61,607 nucleotides of DNA. Source: Sphingomonas populi (GTDB lineage: Bacteria > Pseudomonadota > Alphaproteobacteria > Sphingomonadales > Sphingomonadaceae). The DNA lies in assembly GCF_004208535.1 (NCBI RefSeq), contig NZ_SGIS01000031.1, positions 1 to 61,607 of the forward strand. Reading direction: 5' to 3'. This document shows, one piece after another, positions 42,873 to 51,445 of this stretch (positions within the stretch are counted from its first letter, which is position 1; the number at the start of each line of letters is the position of its first letter). Made by a program: the position numbers and the translations under genes. The notes under the pieces are model-generated. The model saw nothing but the letters and a program-made list of their open reading frames with translations, was not told the origin of the DNA and searched no databases.

Positions 42873-44648
42873 ATGGTTAGCGCGCGGCCCAAGGATTTGG
42901 TCGATCACTATTGGGTAAGGCTGACGCTGATCGCCTGGGTGGTGATCGCGGCGTGGTTCCTGCATGACCGCTGGGCGCAGATGCACTTCCTGTCGCTGCC
43001 CGATACCGATGACAACATGCGGCTGATGCAGGTGCGCGCGCTGCTGAACGGGCAGGGCTGGTACGATCTGCGCCAGTACCGGATGAACCCGCCGGGTGGG
43101 TTCAACATGCACTGGAGCCGAATCGTCGATCTGCCGATCGCGGGGATGATCCTGCTGTTCCGCCCGTTTTGCGGGCCGGCATGGGCGGAGCGGCTGGCGT
43201 GCGGGATCGCGCCGCTCCTCCCGCTCAGCATCGCGATGCTCGGGTTGGCGGCGACGGTGCGGCGGCTGGTGAGCCCGGTGGCGTGGCCGCTCGCGATCGT
43301 GTTCCTGCTGTGCTGCTCCGCGACGATGCTGATGTTCATGCCGGAGCGGATCGACCATCACGGCTGGCAGCTCGCGATGCTGAGCTTGACGGTGGCAGGG
43401 CTGTCCGACCCGAACGGACCGCGCGGCGGGCTGATCGTCGGGCTGGCGAGCGCAGTGTCGTTGACGATCGGGCTGGAGATGCTGCCATTCTGCGCCGGCG
43501 CTGGCGCGATCATAGCTTTGTGCTGGGTGTGGGACCGCGCCGACGCGCCGCGGATGAGCGCCTACGGGCTGTGCCTCGCCGGCGGATGTGCGCTGGGGTA
43601 CGCCGGGTTCGCGTCCTACGCCAACAGCGTGATGCGCTGCGACGCGCTGACGCCGGTGTGGTTGAGCGTGATGATCGTCGCGGGCGCATTGCTGTTCCTG
43701 CTCGCGCGGCTCAGCCCGCAGAACCGCACGCTGCGGCTGGTGCTGGCGGTGGTGGCCGGGCTGGCGATCGTCGCCGGCTTCGCTTCGGTATTCCCGCAAT
43801 GTCTTGGCCGGCCCGAACAGGTGTCGCCCGAACTGGCGCGAAACTGGCTCGCCAATGTGCGCGAGGCCAAGCCGATCTATCAGCATCCGCTGCGCACCGC
43901 GATTCCCGTGGTGACGCTGCCGATCATCGGGGTGATCGGCGCGTGCGTAGCGACATGGCAGGCGCGGCGGCAGCCCTCGTTCGTCGGCTGGATGACAGTG
44001 CTGCTGTTCACGACGATGGCGGCGCTGTTGCTGCTGTGGCAGGCGCGCGCCGGGCCGGGCGCGCAGATGCTCGCGGTGCCGGGGGCGGTGGCGCTCGGCT
44101 GGCTGGTGTTCCCAAATCTGCTCGGCAGCCGTTGGGTGGCGGTGCGCGTGCTCGGCACGGTGGCGGCGTTCCTGCTCGTGTCGGGGCTGTTCGCGGGCTA
44201 TGTGATCCAATATCTGCCGATCGCCCGCCCGAGCGCGCGCGTAAACACGGTGATGCGCGCGAGCGGATCGTGCAACACCAACGGCGCGCTGCGCCCGCTC
44301 GATCGCTATCCGGCGGCGACGATCTTCACCTTCGTCGATCTCGGGCCGCGGCTCATCACACTGACGCATCATAATGCCGTAGCGGGGCCGTACCACCGCA
44401 ATGGCGACGCGATCCTCGACGTGCAGCACGCGTTCACGCGCAGCCCGGCCGAGTTCCGCGCGATCGCCAAGCGGCACGGCGCGACGTTGCTGCTGGTGTG
44501 CCCGAATATGGCGGAATCGACCCAGTACCGGGCGCGCCATCCGGGCGGATTCTACGACCAGCTCGCGCACGGCAAGGTGCCGGCGTGGCTGGAGCAATTG
44601 CCGCTGCCGGCGAAATCCCCGCTGAGGTTGTGGCGGATCAATTACTGA
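42873..44648 (+). CDS. Polytopic GT-C-like membrane glycosyltransferase candidate
   Basis: A 591-residue membrane protein with about 11-12 helices. Between helix one (15-31) and helix two, the loop carries an acidic DTDD cluster (Asp44-Asp47), followed by LLNGQGWYDLRQY and HWSRIVDLP. An acidic first loop of this kind is the mark of GT-C enzymes such as PMT and STT3. The C-terminal 150 residues are periplasmic. Automated annotation may call such proteins AcrB-like or hypothetical; the GT-C assignment is mine. The divergent GtrA gene supports use of a polyprenyl-linked sugar donor. ATG 42873 follows GGAAAG. Confidence 0.7.
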   Translation: MVSARPKDLVDHYWVRLTLIAWVVIAAWFLHDRWAQMHFLSLPDTDDNMRLMQVRALLNGQGWYDLRQYRMNPPGGFNMHWSRIVDLPIAGMILLFRPFCGPAWAERLACGIAPLLPLSIAMLGLAATVRRLVSPVAWPLAIVFLLCCSATMLMFMPERIDHHGWQLAMLSLTVAGLSDPNGPRGGLIVGLASAVSLTIGLEMLPFCAGAGAIIALCWVWDRADAPRMSAYGLCLAGGCALGYAGFASYANSVMRCDALTPVWLSVMIVAGALLFLLARLSPQNRTLRLVLAVVAGLAIVAGFASVFPQCLGRPEQVSPELARNWLANVREAKPIYQHPLRTAIPVVTLPIIGVIGACVATWQARRQPSFVGWMTVLLFTTMAALLLLWQARAGPGAQMLAVPGAVALGWLVFPNLLGSRWVAVRVLGTVAAFLLVSGLFAGYVIQYLPIARPSARVNTVMRASGSCNTNGALRPLDRYPAATIFTFVDLGPRLITLTHHNAVAGPYHRNGDAILDVQHAFTRSPAEFRAIAKRHGATLLLVCPNMAESTQYRARHPGGFYDQLAHGKVPAWLEQLPLPAKSPLRLWRINY

Positions 44649-44691
44649 GCGGCTGCTGAATCTTCAGTGCGAACGGGACGGGGCCGACGCC

Positions 44692-45312
44692 TTACCCCAG
44701 GCTGATCTTCACCCCGTCGATCACGAATTGCACTGCCAGCGCGGCGAGCAGCACGCCGAGGATGCGCGTCACCACCGCTTCGATCTTGGCGCCGAGGATA
44801 CGCATCAGCGGCCCCGCTGCGAGCAAGGCGGCGAGTGTCAGCAGCAGGATCGAGACCAGGGCGCCGAGGATCACCAGGCTGCGCTCGATGCCTTCGTTGC
44901 GGCTCATCAGCAGCATCACCGAGGCGATCGAGCCCGGGCCGGCGATCATCGGCATCGCCATCGGGAAGATCGACACATCTTCGGCTTCCGGGGTCGCGGC
45001 GACCTTGGCGGCGCGATCCTCGCGGCGCTCGGTGCGCTTTTCGAACACCATTTCCAGCGCGATCAGGAACAGCATGATGCCGCCGGCGATGCGGAAACTC
45101 GCCAGGCTGATGCCCAGCCCGCGCAGGAGATCCTCGCCGAACAACGCGAAAACGAGCAGGATCGTCGCCGCGACCAGCACCGCGCGCACCGCCATCGCGC
45201 GGGCGTGGGCCGGCGTCGCGGTGGCGGTCAGCCCGGCGTAGATCGGCAGACAGCCGGGCGGATCGATCACCACGAAGAAGGTGATGAGCGACGAAATGAA
45301 CAGTTCGATCAT
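44692..45312 (-). CDS. MarC-family membrane protein
   Basis: A 206-residue MarC/YchE-type inner-membrane protein with six helices. Its segments FFVVIDPPGCLPIYAGLT, GGIMLFLIALEMVF and MPMIAGPGSIASVMLL mark the two repeats of the family, each with a PP/GP-bearing re-entrant helix. Its function is not established; early claims of drug resistance were not upheld. The ATG at 45312 overlaps the stop of the NTF2-like gene upstream (ATGA), making it the last gene of a coupled series. Confidence 0.9.
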   Translation of the reverse strand: MIELFISSLITFFVVIDPPGCLPIYAGLTATATPAHARAMAVRAVLVAATILLVFALFGEDLLRGLGISLASFRIAGGIMLFLIALEMVFEKRTERREDRAAKVAATPEAEDVSIFPMAMPMIAGPGSIASVMLLMSRNEGIERSLVILGALVSILLLTLAALLAAGPLMRILGAKIEAVVTRILGVLLAALAVQFVIDGVKISLG

Positions 45313-45902
45313 TTTGGCGGCGCGACCACGTCGTTGATGACGCGCTGATATTGATCGCCGTCCCACAGTTCGACCGAGAGCGTGCGGCCCTTGGTGTAGG
45401 TGACGTTCCAGCGCCAGCGCAACGTCTGGTCGCCCGAGGAACCGAAGCCGGCATCGGCATCGACCCCGAACGTGCCGGTGCCCTTGCCGCTACAGGCGGC
45501 GTGGTGAACGACCGGCTTGGGCGGGATGATCCGCGCCGCCGCCGTGGTGTCGCCGTGATCGAACACCCAGCGCCAGTGACGCTTGCCGCGATGCCAGATC
45601 GTCGTGAAATAGCCGCTGGTGCCGTCCGGGCGCTGCCAGCCGCCGGTGTTGACCGCCCAATGGCCGTCGCACGAGACGTAGCTCACCGCCGGCTGCCAGC
45701 GGGTGGCGGTGGCGGGATCGTCGCGGTTCTGGAGCCATTCCTGCGCCTTCACGACATCGGGCACGAACATCACCGCGTCGGGCGCGGCGAAGCGACGGAA
45801 CGCGGTCCATTGTCCCTCGCCGCGCGCCGCCTTGGCGAAGGCGAGTTCGGCATCGACGGCGGTCTGGGGCACGGCGGCGGCGAGCAGCAGCGTGAGGATC
45901 AC
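45309..45902 (-). CDS. Secreted NTF2-like (DUF4440-type) protein
   Basis: A 197-residue exported protein. The signal peptide begins at GTG 45902 (MILTLLLAAAVPQ). The fold resembles a SnoaL/DUF4440 domain: AELAFAKAARGEGQWTAFRRF, DAVMFVPDVVKAQEW, TGGWQRPDGTSGYFTTIWHR and RWVFDHGD. Two cysteines, in SCDGHW and HAACSGKG, may pair. GTG overlaps the folD stop (GTGA) and has GAGG seven bases upstream. It also overlaps marC. Function is unknown. Confidence 0.8.
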   Translation of the reverse strand: MILTLLLAAAVPQTAVDAELAFAKAARGEGQWTAFRRFAAPDAVMFVPDVVKAQEWLQNRDDPATATRWQPAVSYVSCDGHWAVNTGGWQRPDGTSGYFTTIWHRGKRHWRWVFDHGDTTAAARIIPPKPVVHHAACSGKGTGTFGVDADAGFGSSGDQTLRWRWNVTYTKGRTLSVELWDGDQYQRVINDVVAPPK

Positions 45903-46774
45903 AGCGCCACCTCGTTGATCGCGACGCCTTCGCGGCGTCCGGCCGAGACCAGGGTGTTGCGCAGCAACACCGCGATCGTCATCGGGCCGACCCCGCCCGG
46001 CACCGGCGTGATCGCACCGGCGACACTGGCGGCACCGGCGAAATCGACATCGCCGACCAGCCCGGTCGCGGTTCGGTTGATGCCGACGTCGATCACGGTC
46101 GCGCCGGGTTTGATCCATTCGCCCTTGACCATCTCAGGTCGCCCCACAGCCGCGACGACGATATCGGCGCGCTTGACCACGCTCGACAGATCGCGCGTGC
46201 GCGAATGCGCGATCGTGACGGTGCAGCTTTCCTTGAGCAGCAATTGCGCCATCGGCTTGCCGACGATGTTCGAACGCCCGATCACCACCGCGTCTAGCCC
46301 GGTGAGATCGCCGAGCTGGTCCTTGAGCAGCATCACGCAGCCGAGCGGGGTGCAGGGCACGAACCCTTCCAACCCTGTGGCGAGCCACCCGGCGTTGACC
46401 GGGTGGAAGCCATCGACATCCTTGTCGGGGTCGATCCGCGTCGTCACCGCCAGTTCGTCGAGATGGCCGGGCAGCGGCAGTTGCACGAGGATGCCGTCCA
46501 CCGCCGGATCGACGTTGAGCGTATCGACCAGCGCGAGCAGATCGTCCAGCGCGACATCGGCGGGCAAGCGATGTTCGAAGCTTGTCATGCCGGCGGCGAC
46601 CGTCGCCTTGCCCTTCGAGCGGACATAGACCGCCGAAGCCGGGTCTTCGCCGACCAGCACCACCGCCAGGCCGGGCTTGCGGCCCGCCGCCGCCACAAAA
46701 TCCGCGACCTGTGCCGCGATGCGTTCACGCAAGCTCAGTGCGAATGCCTTGCCGTCGATGATGTTCGCACTCAT
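45899..46774 (-). CDS. folD: Methylenetetrahydrofolate dehydrogenase/cyclohydrolase
   Basis: Bifunctional enzyme interconverting 5,10-methylene-THF and 10-formyl-THF. The 291 residues include the catalytic YVRSKGKA Lys-bearing segment, DGILVQLPLPGH, the nucleotide-binding VVIGRSNIVGKP, and the signature ITPVPGGVGPMTIA. The ATG at 46774 (MSANIIDGK) is preferred to one nine codons upstream. It is followed by a secreted protein whose start overlaps its stop. Confidence 0.97.
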   Translation of the reverse strand: MSANIIDGKAFALSLRERIAAQVADFVAAAGRKPGLAVVLVGEDPASAVYVRSKGKATVAAGMTSFEHRLPADVALDDLLALVDTLNVDPAVDGILVQLPLPGHLDELAVTTRIDPDKDVDGFHPVNAGWLATGLEGFVPCTPLGCVMLLKDQLGDLTGLDAVVIGRSNIVGKPMAQLLLKESCTVTIAHSRTRDLSSVVKRADIVVAAVGRPEMVKGEWIKPGATVIDVGINRTATGLVGDVDFAGAASVAGAITPVPGGVGPMTIAVLLRNTLVSAGRREGVAINEVAL

Positions 46775-46778
46775 GCCG

Positions 46779-47072
46779 TCACCCCATTCGCTCTGTGGCA
46801 ATCACCCCCAGCGTCGCTGGATCGCCCGTAATGTGCAGACGCTTGAGCCGCGCGGTCGCACCGCCGGTCAGCGTCACCGAACGCTTCGCCACGCCGAATT
46901 CCCGCGCGACGAGCGACAGCAACGCGGCATTGGCGGCGCCGTCGACCGGCGGAGCGGAAATCCGCGCCGCGAAATGCTCGGCCGTTCCCGGCCCCAGCGC
47001 CTCGCGACCGCCGCGCCGGGTTACCCGGACGGCGATGTGGATGCCGTCATCGCCAGGCCGCCACGCGCTCAA
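46779..47072 (-). CDS. DUF167 (YggU) family protein
   Basis: A 97-residue protein of the DUF167/YggU family, common in bacteria and of unknown function. Typical segments are IAVRVTRRGGREAL, ISAPPVDGAANAALLSLVAREFGV and LTGGATARLKRLHI. A TTG at 47072 overlaps the YggT stop (TTGA) and gives the usual MSAWRPGDDG start. A GTG ten codons earlier is an alternative that would overlap YggT by 34 bp. YggT-YggU pairing is also seen in other proteobacteria. Confidence 0.87.
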   Translation of the reverse strand: MSAWRPGDDGIHIAVRVTRRGGREALGPGTAEHFAARISAPPVDGAANAALLSLVAREFGVAKRSVTLTGGATARLKRLHITGDPATLGVIATERMG

Positions 47073-47380
47073 CCCGCTGAAACCGCCAGACCGTACAGCC
47101 ACGGCAGCACCGCGAGATCGAGGATGCGGATGAGGACCAGCACCACCAGCGGCGCGAAATCGATCGCGCCGGTCGCCGGCAACATGCGGCGGACCGGCCG
47201 GTACACCGGCTCGGTGATGACCGTCAGCCCGCGATCGAGCGAGCGGACGACTTCGTTCGTCGTGTTGACCACGTTGAACGAGATCAGCAGCGACAGGATG
47301 AACTGCACGATGATGATGAAGCTCGCCACGTCCAGCAGGATCTGAACGATGTTGAGCAGCATGATGAAAAACGAGGCCAA
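47069..47380 (-). CDS. YggT family membrane protein
   Basis: A 103-residue membrane protein with two long helix groups (about 5-35 and 70-102) and the family signature between them (LTVITEPVYRPVRRMLP, GAIDFAPLVVLVLIRIL). YggT proteins are linked to osmotic tolerance, cell division or protein insertion depending on species; the role here is unknown. It follows argB after 61 bp and overlaps the DUF167 gene. Confidence 0.92.
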   Translation of the reverse strand: MASFFIMLLNIVQILLDVASFIIIVQFILSLLISFNVVNTTNEVVRSLDRGLTVITEPVYRPVRRMLPATGAIDFAPLVVLVLIRILDLAVLPWLYGLAVSAG

Positions 47381-47441
47381 CGAAAACTCCCGATGCTGCG
47401 ATCGTGCGATACTAGCTTAGACGGCGCGTTCGCGCGACCGT

Positions 47442-48341
47442 TTACGCGTGGACGAGCGTGCCCGCGCCGCGCTTGGTGAAGATTTCGAGCAGCATCGCGT
47501 GCGGCACGCGCCCGTCGAGGATCACCGCCGCCTCGACGCCCTGCTCGACCGCCATCACGCACGTCTCGAGCTTGGGGATCATGCCGCCGCTGATCGTGCC
47601 GTCGGCACGCAGCGCGGCGACGCCGGCGGGGTTGAGATCGGTGACGAGTTCCTTGTTCTTGTCGAGCACGCCCGGCACGTCGGTGAGCAGGAAGAAGCGC
47701 TTCGCGCCGAGCGCGGCGGCGATCGCGCCGGCCATCGTATCGGCGTTGATGTTGTAGGTCTGGCCGTCGGCGCCGTGCGCGATCGGCGCGATCACCGGGA
47801 TCACGCCCGCGTCGGAGAGCGTGTCGATGATGCGCCGGTCGACCGCGACGGGTTCGCCGACGAAGCCGAGATCGACGTGACGTTCGATGCCCTGGAGCTT
47901 GTCGGGGGTCGAGCGGCCGACCTTTTCGGCGGTGACGAAATTGGCGTCGCGCCCGGAGATGCCGACCGCGCGGCCGCCGGCCTGATCGATCCAGCCGACG
48001 ATTTCCTTGTTGATCGATCCCGCCAGCACCATCTCCGCGATCCGCGCAGTCTCGGCATCGGTGACGCGCAGGCCGTCGACGAAGCGCGATTCGACGCCGA
48101 GGCGCTTGAGCATCGCGCCGATCTGCGGGCCGCCGCCGTGGACGACGACCGGATTGATGCCGACCGCCTTCATCAACACGACATCCTCGGCGAAATCGCG
48201 CGCCGCCTCGGGATCGCCCATCGCGTGGCCGCCGTATTTGATGACGAAGGTCGTGCCTTCGTGAAGCTGCATATAGGGCAGCGCCTCGACGAGCGTTTCG
48301 GCCTTGGCGAGCAGCGATGCGTGGGGCGTATGATCGGTCAT
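47442..48341 (-). CDS. argB: Acetylglutamate kinase
   Basis: Second enzyme of arginine biosynthesis: phosphorylates N-acetylglutamate. The 299-residue length fits the arginine-sensitive hexameric type. Motifs are FVIKYGGHAMGD for the phosphate loop, VVHGGGPQIG for the substrate, NINADTMAGAIAAAL for ATP, and a C-terminal HAMLLEIFTKRGAGT. The N-terminal helix (HASLLAKAETLVEALPYMQ) is the hexamer-forming part. It lies 54 bp after a serine protease gene, with no other arg genes nearby. Confidence 0.97.
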   Translation of the reverse strand: MTDHTPHASLLAKAETLVEALPYMQLHEGTTFVIKYGGHAMGDPEAARDFAEDVVLMKAVGINPVVVHGGGPQIGAMLKRLGVESRFVDGLRVTDAETARIAEMVLAGSINKEIVGWIDQAGGRAVGISGRDANFVTAEKVGRSTPDKLQGIERHVDLGFVGEPVAVDRRIIDTLSDAGVIPVIAPIAHGADGQTYNINADTMAGAIAAALGAKRFFLLTDVPGVLDKNKELVTDLNPAGVAALRADGTISGGMIPKLETCVMAVEQGVEAAVILDGRVPHAMLLEIFTKRGAGTLVHA

Positions 48342-48395
48342 GCGGCGCCGCTTACAGGCTTCCGCGCGCGCTGAGTAGTCTTTGCGCGCGCCGAA

Positions 48396-49931
48396 TCACG
48401 GTGTCGTATCGGCGGTGCAGCGATAGACGATCTTCTCATTGGGATAGGCGGGCAAAGCGGCGCGGATCGCGCCCTGCTGCGTCGCGAGCGCGGCGCGCGC
48501 GGCGGGATCGGCCGAGCAGGCCTTGAGCGGGATCTGCGAGCGGATCTTGCGCAGCGCATCCATCTGGTCGGCGCCGAGGAAGTAGCGCAGCGCGGTATAC
48601 GTCTTCGTCGCGGGATCGAACTGCAACAGCGAGGCGGTCTGTTCCTCGTTGGGGACGAGGAAGCGATCCCACCGCGTACCATCCTCGGCATATTGGGTGC
48701 GACCGTTCACGCAGCCATCCTTGCCCCAGTCGAGATGCACGTCGTCGGTCGAAGACGACACGATGCGGCTGCGCTCGGGCACGACCGAGCAGACCAATTT
48801 GCCGGTCGCGGCATCGGCGGCGAGCGGGGCCGGGGTCGCGGTCGCCACCGTCTCGGGCGGGAGAACCGGGTCGCCGGTCGGGCGGTTGAAGAAGACGATC
48901 GCCGCCGCGACCATCAGCAGCAGCCCGCCCGCGCCGACGCCGATCGCCCAGCGGCGCTGGTTGCGCACTTCGAGCAGCCCGGCGCCGCCGATGGCGAGCG
49001 CGCCGAGCACGAGCAGCACCGCGGCGAGCGCCATCACGTCCTCGCGGTTGTTCTCGACATCGGCGCGCGCCTTGGCGAGCGCGGCCTCATGCGCGGCGGC
49101 GGCTTTGACGGCGGCGTCGCGCTTCGCCGCATCGGCCTGCGCGCTCGCCTGCGCGTCGGCGTCGCTGTCGCGCTTGAGCGTGTCGGCGAGGCTGGTGCAG
49201 GGCAGGCCGACCGCGCTGTATGGCTGCTTGGCGGCGGCGAGGAACGCGGTCAGCTCGCTGTCGGCGATCGCGAAGCCGAAGCTGGTGTCGCCCTCCTCGC
49301 TATGGGTGATCGCCGAATTGACGCCGAGCACGCGCCCGCACGGATCGAGCAGCGGCCCGCCCGAATTGCCGCGCGCGATGCCGGCAGTGTGGAGCAGCAC
49401 CTGTACGCCGGTCATGATACGCCGCCCCGAGAACACGCCGCCGGTGCGGATCGGGGTGAGCGGGTGGATGTAATCGGTGGCCGATTGCGCGGTGGCGAGA
49501 TCGACGTTGCCTGGATAGCCGAGCGCGGTGACGGCGCTGCCCTCGTCGATCGGGCCGCTGTAGACCGTGACCGGCGGCAACCGCGCGCCGGCAACATCGA
49601 TGATCGCGAGATCGCGGGTGGCGTCGAGCGCGATGACCTTGCCCTCGTAGCTCTTGCTGCCTTCCGACGGCACGACGCCGACGACGACATTGTCGGGATA
49701 GCGCTTGGCGAGTTCGACGACGTGCGCGTTGGTGACGATGCGGTTGGGCGTGATCGCGAAGCCGCTGCCGTGGCCGAAACCGACGACTTCGCCATCGACC
49801 ATCGCGATCGTGACGACGCGCACCACGCCGCGCGCGGTCGCGCCGACATCGTCCGCGCGCGCCGGGGCGACGAGCGCCAGCACGGCGAGCAGCAGTGCCC
49901 AAAAGCGGCTAAGGTTGCCTAGAACGCGCAT
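48396..49931 (-). CDS. Membrane-bound trypsin-like serine protease with C-terminal Cys-bearing domain
   Basis: A 511-residue protein with signal peptide 1-26 and a trypsin-like domain (about 30-235). Its triad is His70 (VTNAHVVE), Asp107 (TRDLAIIDV) and Ser190 (GIARGNSGGPLLD). Residues 250-298 are an Asp/Ala-rich helical stretch, followed by two membrane helices at 300-320 and 329-348. A C-terminal domain (350-511) holds paired cysteines (KLVCSVV, DGCVNGR, LKACSAD, YRCTAD). No PDZ domain is seen, so this is not a DegP-like enzyme. The start could also lie 18 codons upstream. It probably acts at the periplasmic face. Confidence 0.85.
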   Translation of the reverse strand: MRVLGNLSRFWALLLAVLALVAPARADDVGATARGVVRVVTIAMVDGEVVGFGHGSGFAITPNRIVTNAHVVELAKRYPDNVVVGVVPSEGSKSYEGKVIALDATRDLAIIDVAGARLPPVTVYSGPIDEGSAVTALGYPGNVDLATAQSATDYIHPLTPIRTGGVFSGRRIMTGVQVLLHTAGIARGNSGGPLLDPCGRVLGVNSAITHSEEGDTSFGFAIADSELTAFLAAAKQPYSAVGLPCTSLADTLKRDSDADAQASAQADAAKRDAAVKAAAAHEAALAKARADVENNREDVMALAAVLLVLGALAIGGAGLLEVRNQRRWAIGVGAGGLLLMVAAAIVFFNRPTGDPVLPPETVATATPAPLAADAATGKLVCSVVPERSRIVSSSTDDVHLDWGKDGCVNGRTQYAEDGTRWDRFLVPNEEQTASLLQFDPATKTYTALRYFLGADQMDALRKIRSQIPLKACSADPAARAALATQQGAIRAALPAYPNEKIVYRCTADTTP

Positions 49932-50062
49932 GGGCGCGGAGACGATGCGGCGTGCGCGGGCGAGGGTGTTGGGCAGAACGGTCATCGCCGTGATTTTGAC
50001 AGGAAGCGCCGGTGTAGGACAGGGCAAAAGCGATGGGCCGGCTGCGACTGCGGTCGGCGCGA

Positions 50063-50368
50063 TCAGATGCGGAACACCTTCACCGCCGTGACTTCCCTGT
50101 CCTGCTCCGCGCGAAAGATGGCTTCACCGCTGCATAGCAAGGCCTTGGCATTGGCGGGCGCGTCGTCCGCTTCGCGGACGACGGCGACATGAACCGTGTT
50201 ATCCGTCGGCACCGGTACGTGCGACCGGTCGAAGACGACGACGGTGGTCTCGCCGTCGTTGCCGATCTGGCTGGCCTGTCCCCACACGATTTCATTCCCC
50301 CAGATGAAGGCCGCGAGATCGTCCAGCCCCCAATCGGGGGAAGCTGCACCGATTGCCTTGATCGTCAT
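50063..50368 (-). CDS. Small protein of unknown function coupled to a lipoprotein gene
   Basis: A 101-residue protein with no signal peptide or membrane segment, probably cytoplasmic. Segments such as DDLAAFIWGNEIVWGQ and TVVVFDRSHVPVP suggest a small mixed alpha/beta fold. No family was recognised. Its start overlaps the upstream lipoprotein stop (ATGA at 50365-50368), so the two are translated together and may function together. Confidence 0.65.
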   Translation of the reverse strand: MTIKAIGAASPDWGLDDLAAFIWGNEIVWGQASQIGNDGETTVVVFDRSHVPVPTDNTVHVAVVREADDAPANAKALLCSGEAIFRAEQDREVTAVKVFRI

Positions 50369-51327
50369 TTGAGATCTCCCAGAAGATGGTTCGGATCGTC
50401 CCAGGTGGCCGCGACCTGCTTAGCCGACGCGAGATCGCAAACTTTGACGGTAATATACTGCCGGATGACGTCGGCGAGTTCTTGCGGAGTCTTTGCGGCG
50501 GGATCGGGAACCAGCCCGAGGTTGCCGGGGCCGACGATCTTGGCGAGAGTCGGCTTGCCGGCGTCGTTGGTCAGGCTGTTGAGATAGGTGATCATCTTGC
50601 CACGTGGCAGATAGACCTCGCTCTTGGGGAGGCAGCCCTTGAAATCCGCCGTATACAGCGCGTTGGCGGCCTCGACGTGGGCCGCAGCTGCGCCGGTGAG
50701 CTGCTGGAGCGCGGTGTCGAGATTGGCGGCATCCTGATATCGCGACAGATCGATATCGGCCATCGCGAGGTTGTACTGATCGGCCGTCCTGCCAATGCCG
50801 GCGGTGAGTGACGCCTGCGCTTTTGTACGCGCGGTGTTCATTTCGTCGATTAGCGCCGGCAAGGTGCGTTCGTAGAACAGATCCTTGTTGAACGCCGCGC
50901 GCCCGCCGACCACTGCGGTCGCCCCCGACGAGAGGATATGCGCGGTTTTCTGGGCCGCGAACGATGCGCCGCCGGTCAATCCGAGTGTGGCGACATCGAG
51001 AACGAGACTGGTGCCGCGCGATTGTTGGGCGAGGCCGGTCAGGAAGGCACGATATCGCGCATCGATCGCCCGCATCTGCAGGATGATATATTTATCGCGA
51101 ACCGTGCGCTGGCCGTTGAGATCGTTAGCCAGGCCCCGCGTCGACCACTCCGCCATCGCCTTTTCGAACGGATAGTCCGTTGCCGCCTTCAATTCCGAAG
51201 ATACGCTGCGTAGCGGATCTGGCTTTGCGCTGAAGGACGCGCATCCCCCGAGCATCAACAGTGCGGAAGCGCCCAAGGCCAGGGTGCTTCCACGAAGACG
51301 TGCCGCAGCTATCATCATAATCCCCAT
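50365..51327 (-). CDS. Lipoprotein of unknown function
   Basis: A 320-residue lipoprotein with signal sequence ending in the lipobox LMLGGC. The mature chain is largely helical (DYPFEKAMAEWSTRGLANDL, RTLPALIDEMNTARTKAQAS) with a hydrophobic Gly-rich patch DVATLGLTGGASFA. Two late cysteines (DFKGCLPKSE and VKVCDLASA) may pair. Base use is less GC-rich than in its neighbours and the upstream region is markedly AT-rich, suggesting recent acquisition. No known family was recognised. Starts at 51327, 51318 or 51315 are all possible. Confidence 0.68.
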   Translation of the reverse strand: MGIMMIAAARLRGSTLALGASALLMLGGCASFSAKPDPLRSVSSELKAATDYPFEKAMAEWSTRGLANDLNGQRTVRDKYIILQMRAIDARYRAFLTGLAQQSRGTSLVLDVATLGLTGGASFAAQKTAHILSSGATAVVGGRAAFNKDLFYERTLPALIDEMNTARTKAQASLTAGIGRTADQYNLAMADIDLSRYQDAANLDTALQQLTGAAAAHVEAANALYTADFKGCLPKSEVYLPRGKMITYLNSLTNDAGKPTLAKIVGPGNLGLVPDPAAKTPQELADVIRQYITVKVCDLASAKQVAATWDDPNHLLGDLK

Positions 51328-51445
51328 TGTCCGTTGGATGCTACGCGAATCCCCGAAACAATGAGATATTGTAATACTATCAGGCCCAAACGGTTATAGC
51401 AACTATAGTATCATTGACTTAAAGACCGAAGATATCTCACGAATA
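51328..51445 (-). promoter_or_regulatory. AT-rich region upstream of the unknown lipoprotein
   Basis: This 118-bp strip between priA and the lipoprotein gene is the most AT-rich part of the window (runs such as ATGAGATATTGTAATACTAT and CTATAGTATCATTGACTTAA). It likely holds the promoter for the lipoprotein pair and possibly the end of priA. No defined operator was recognised. Confidence 0.45.
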
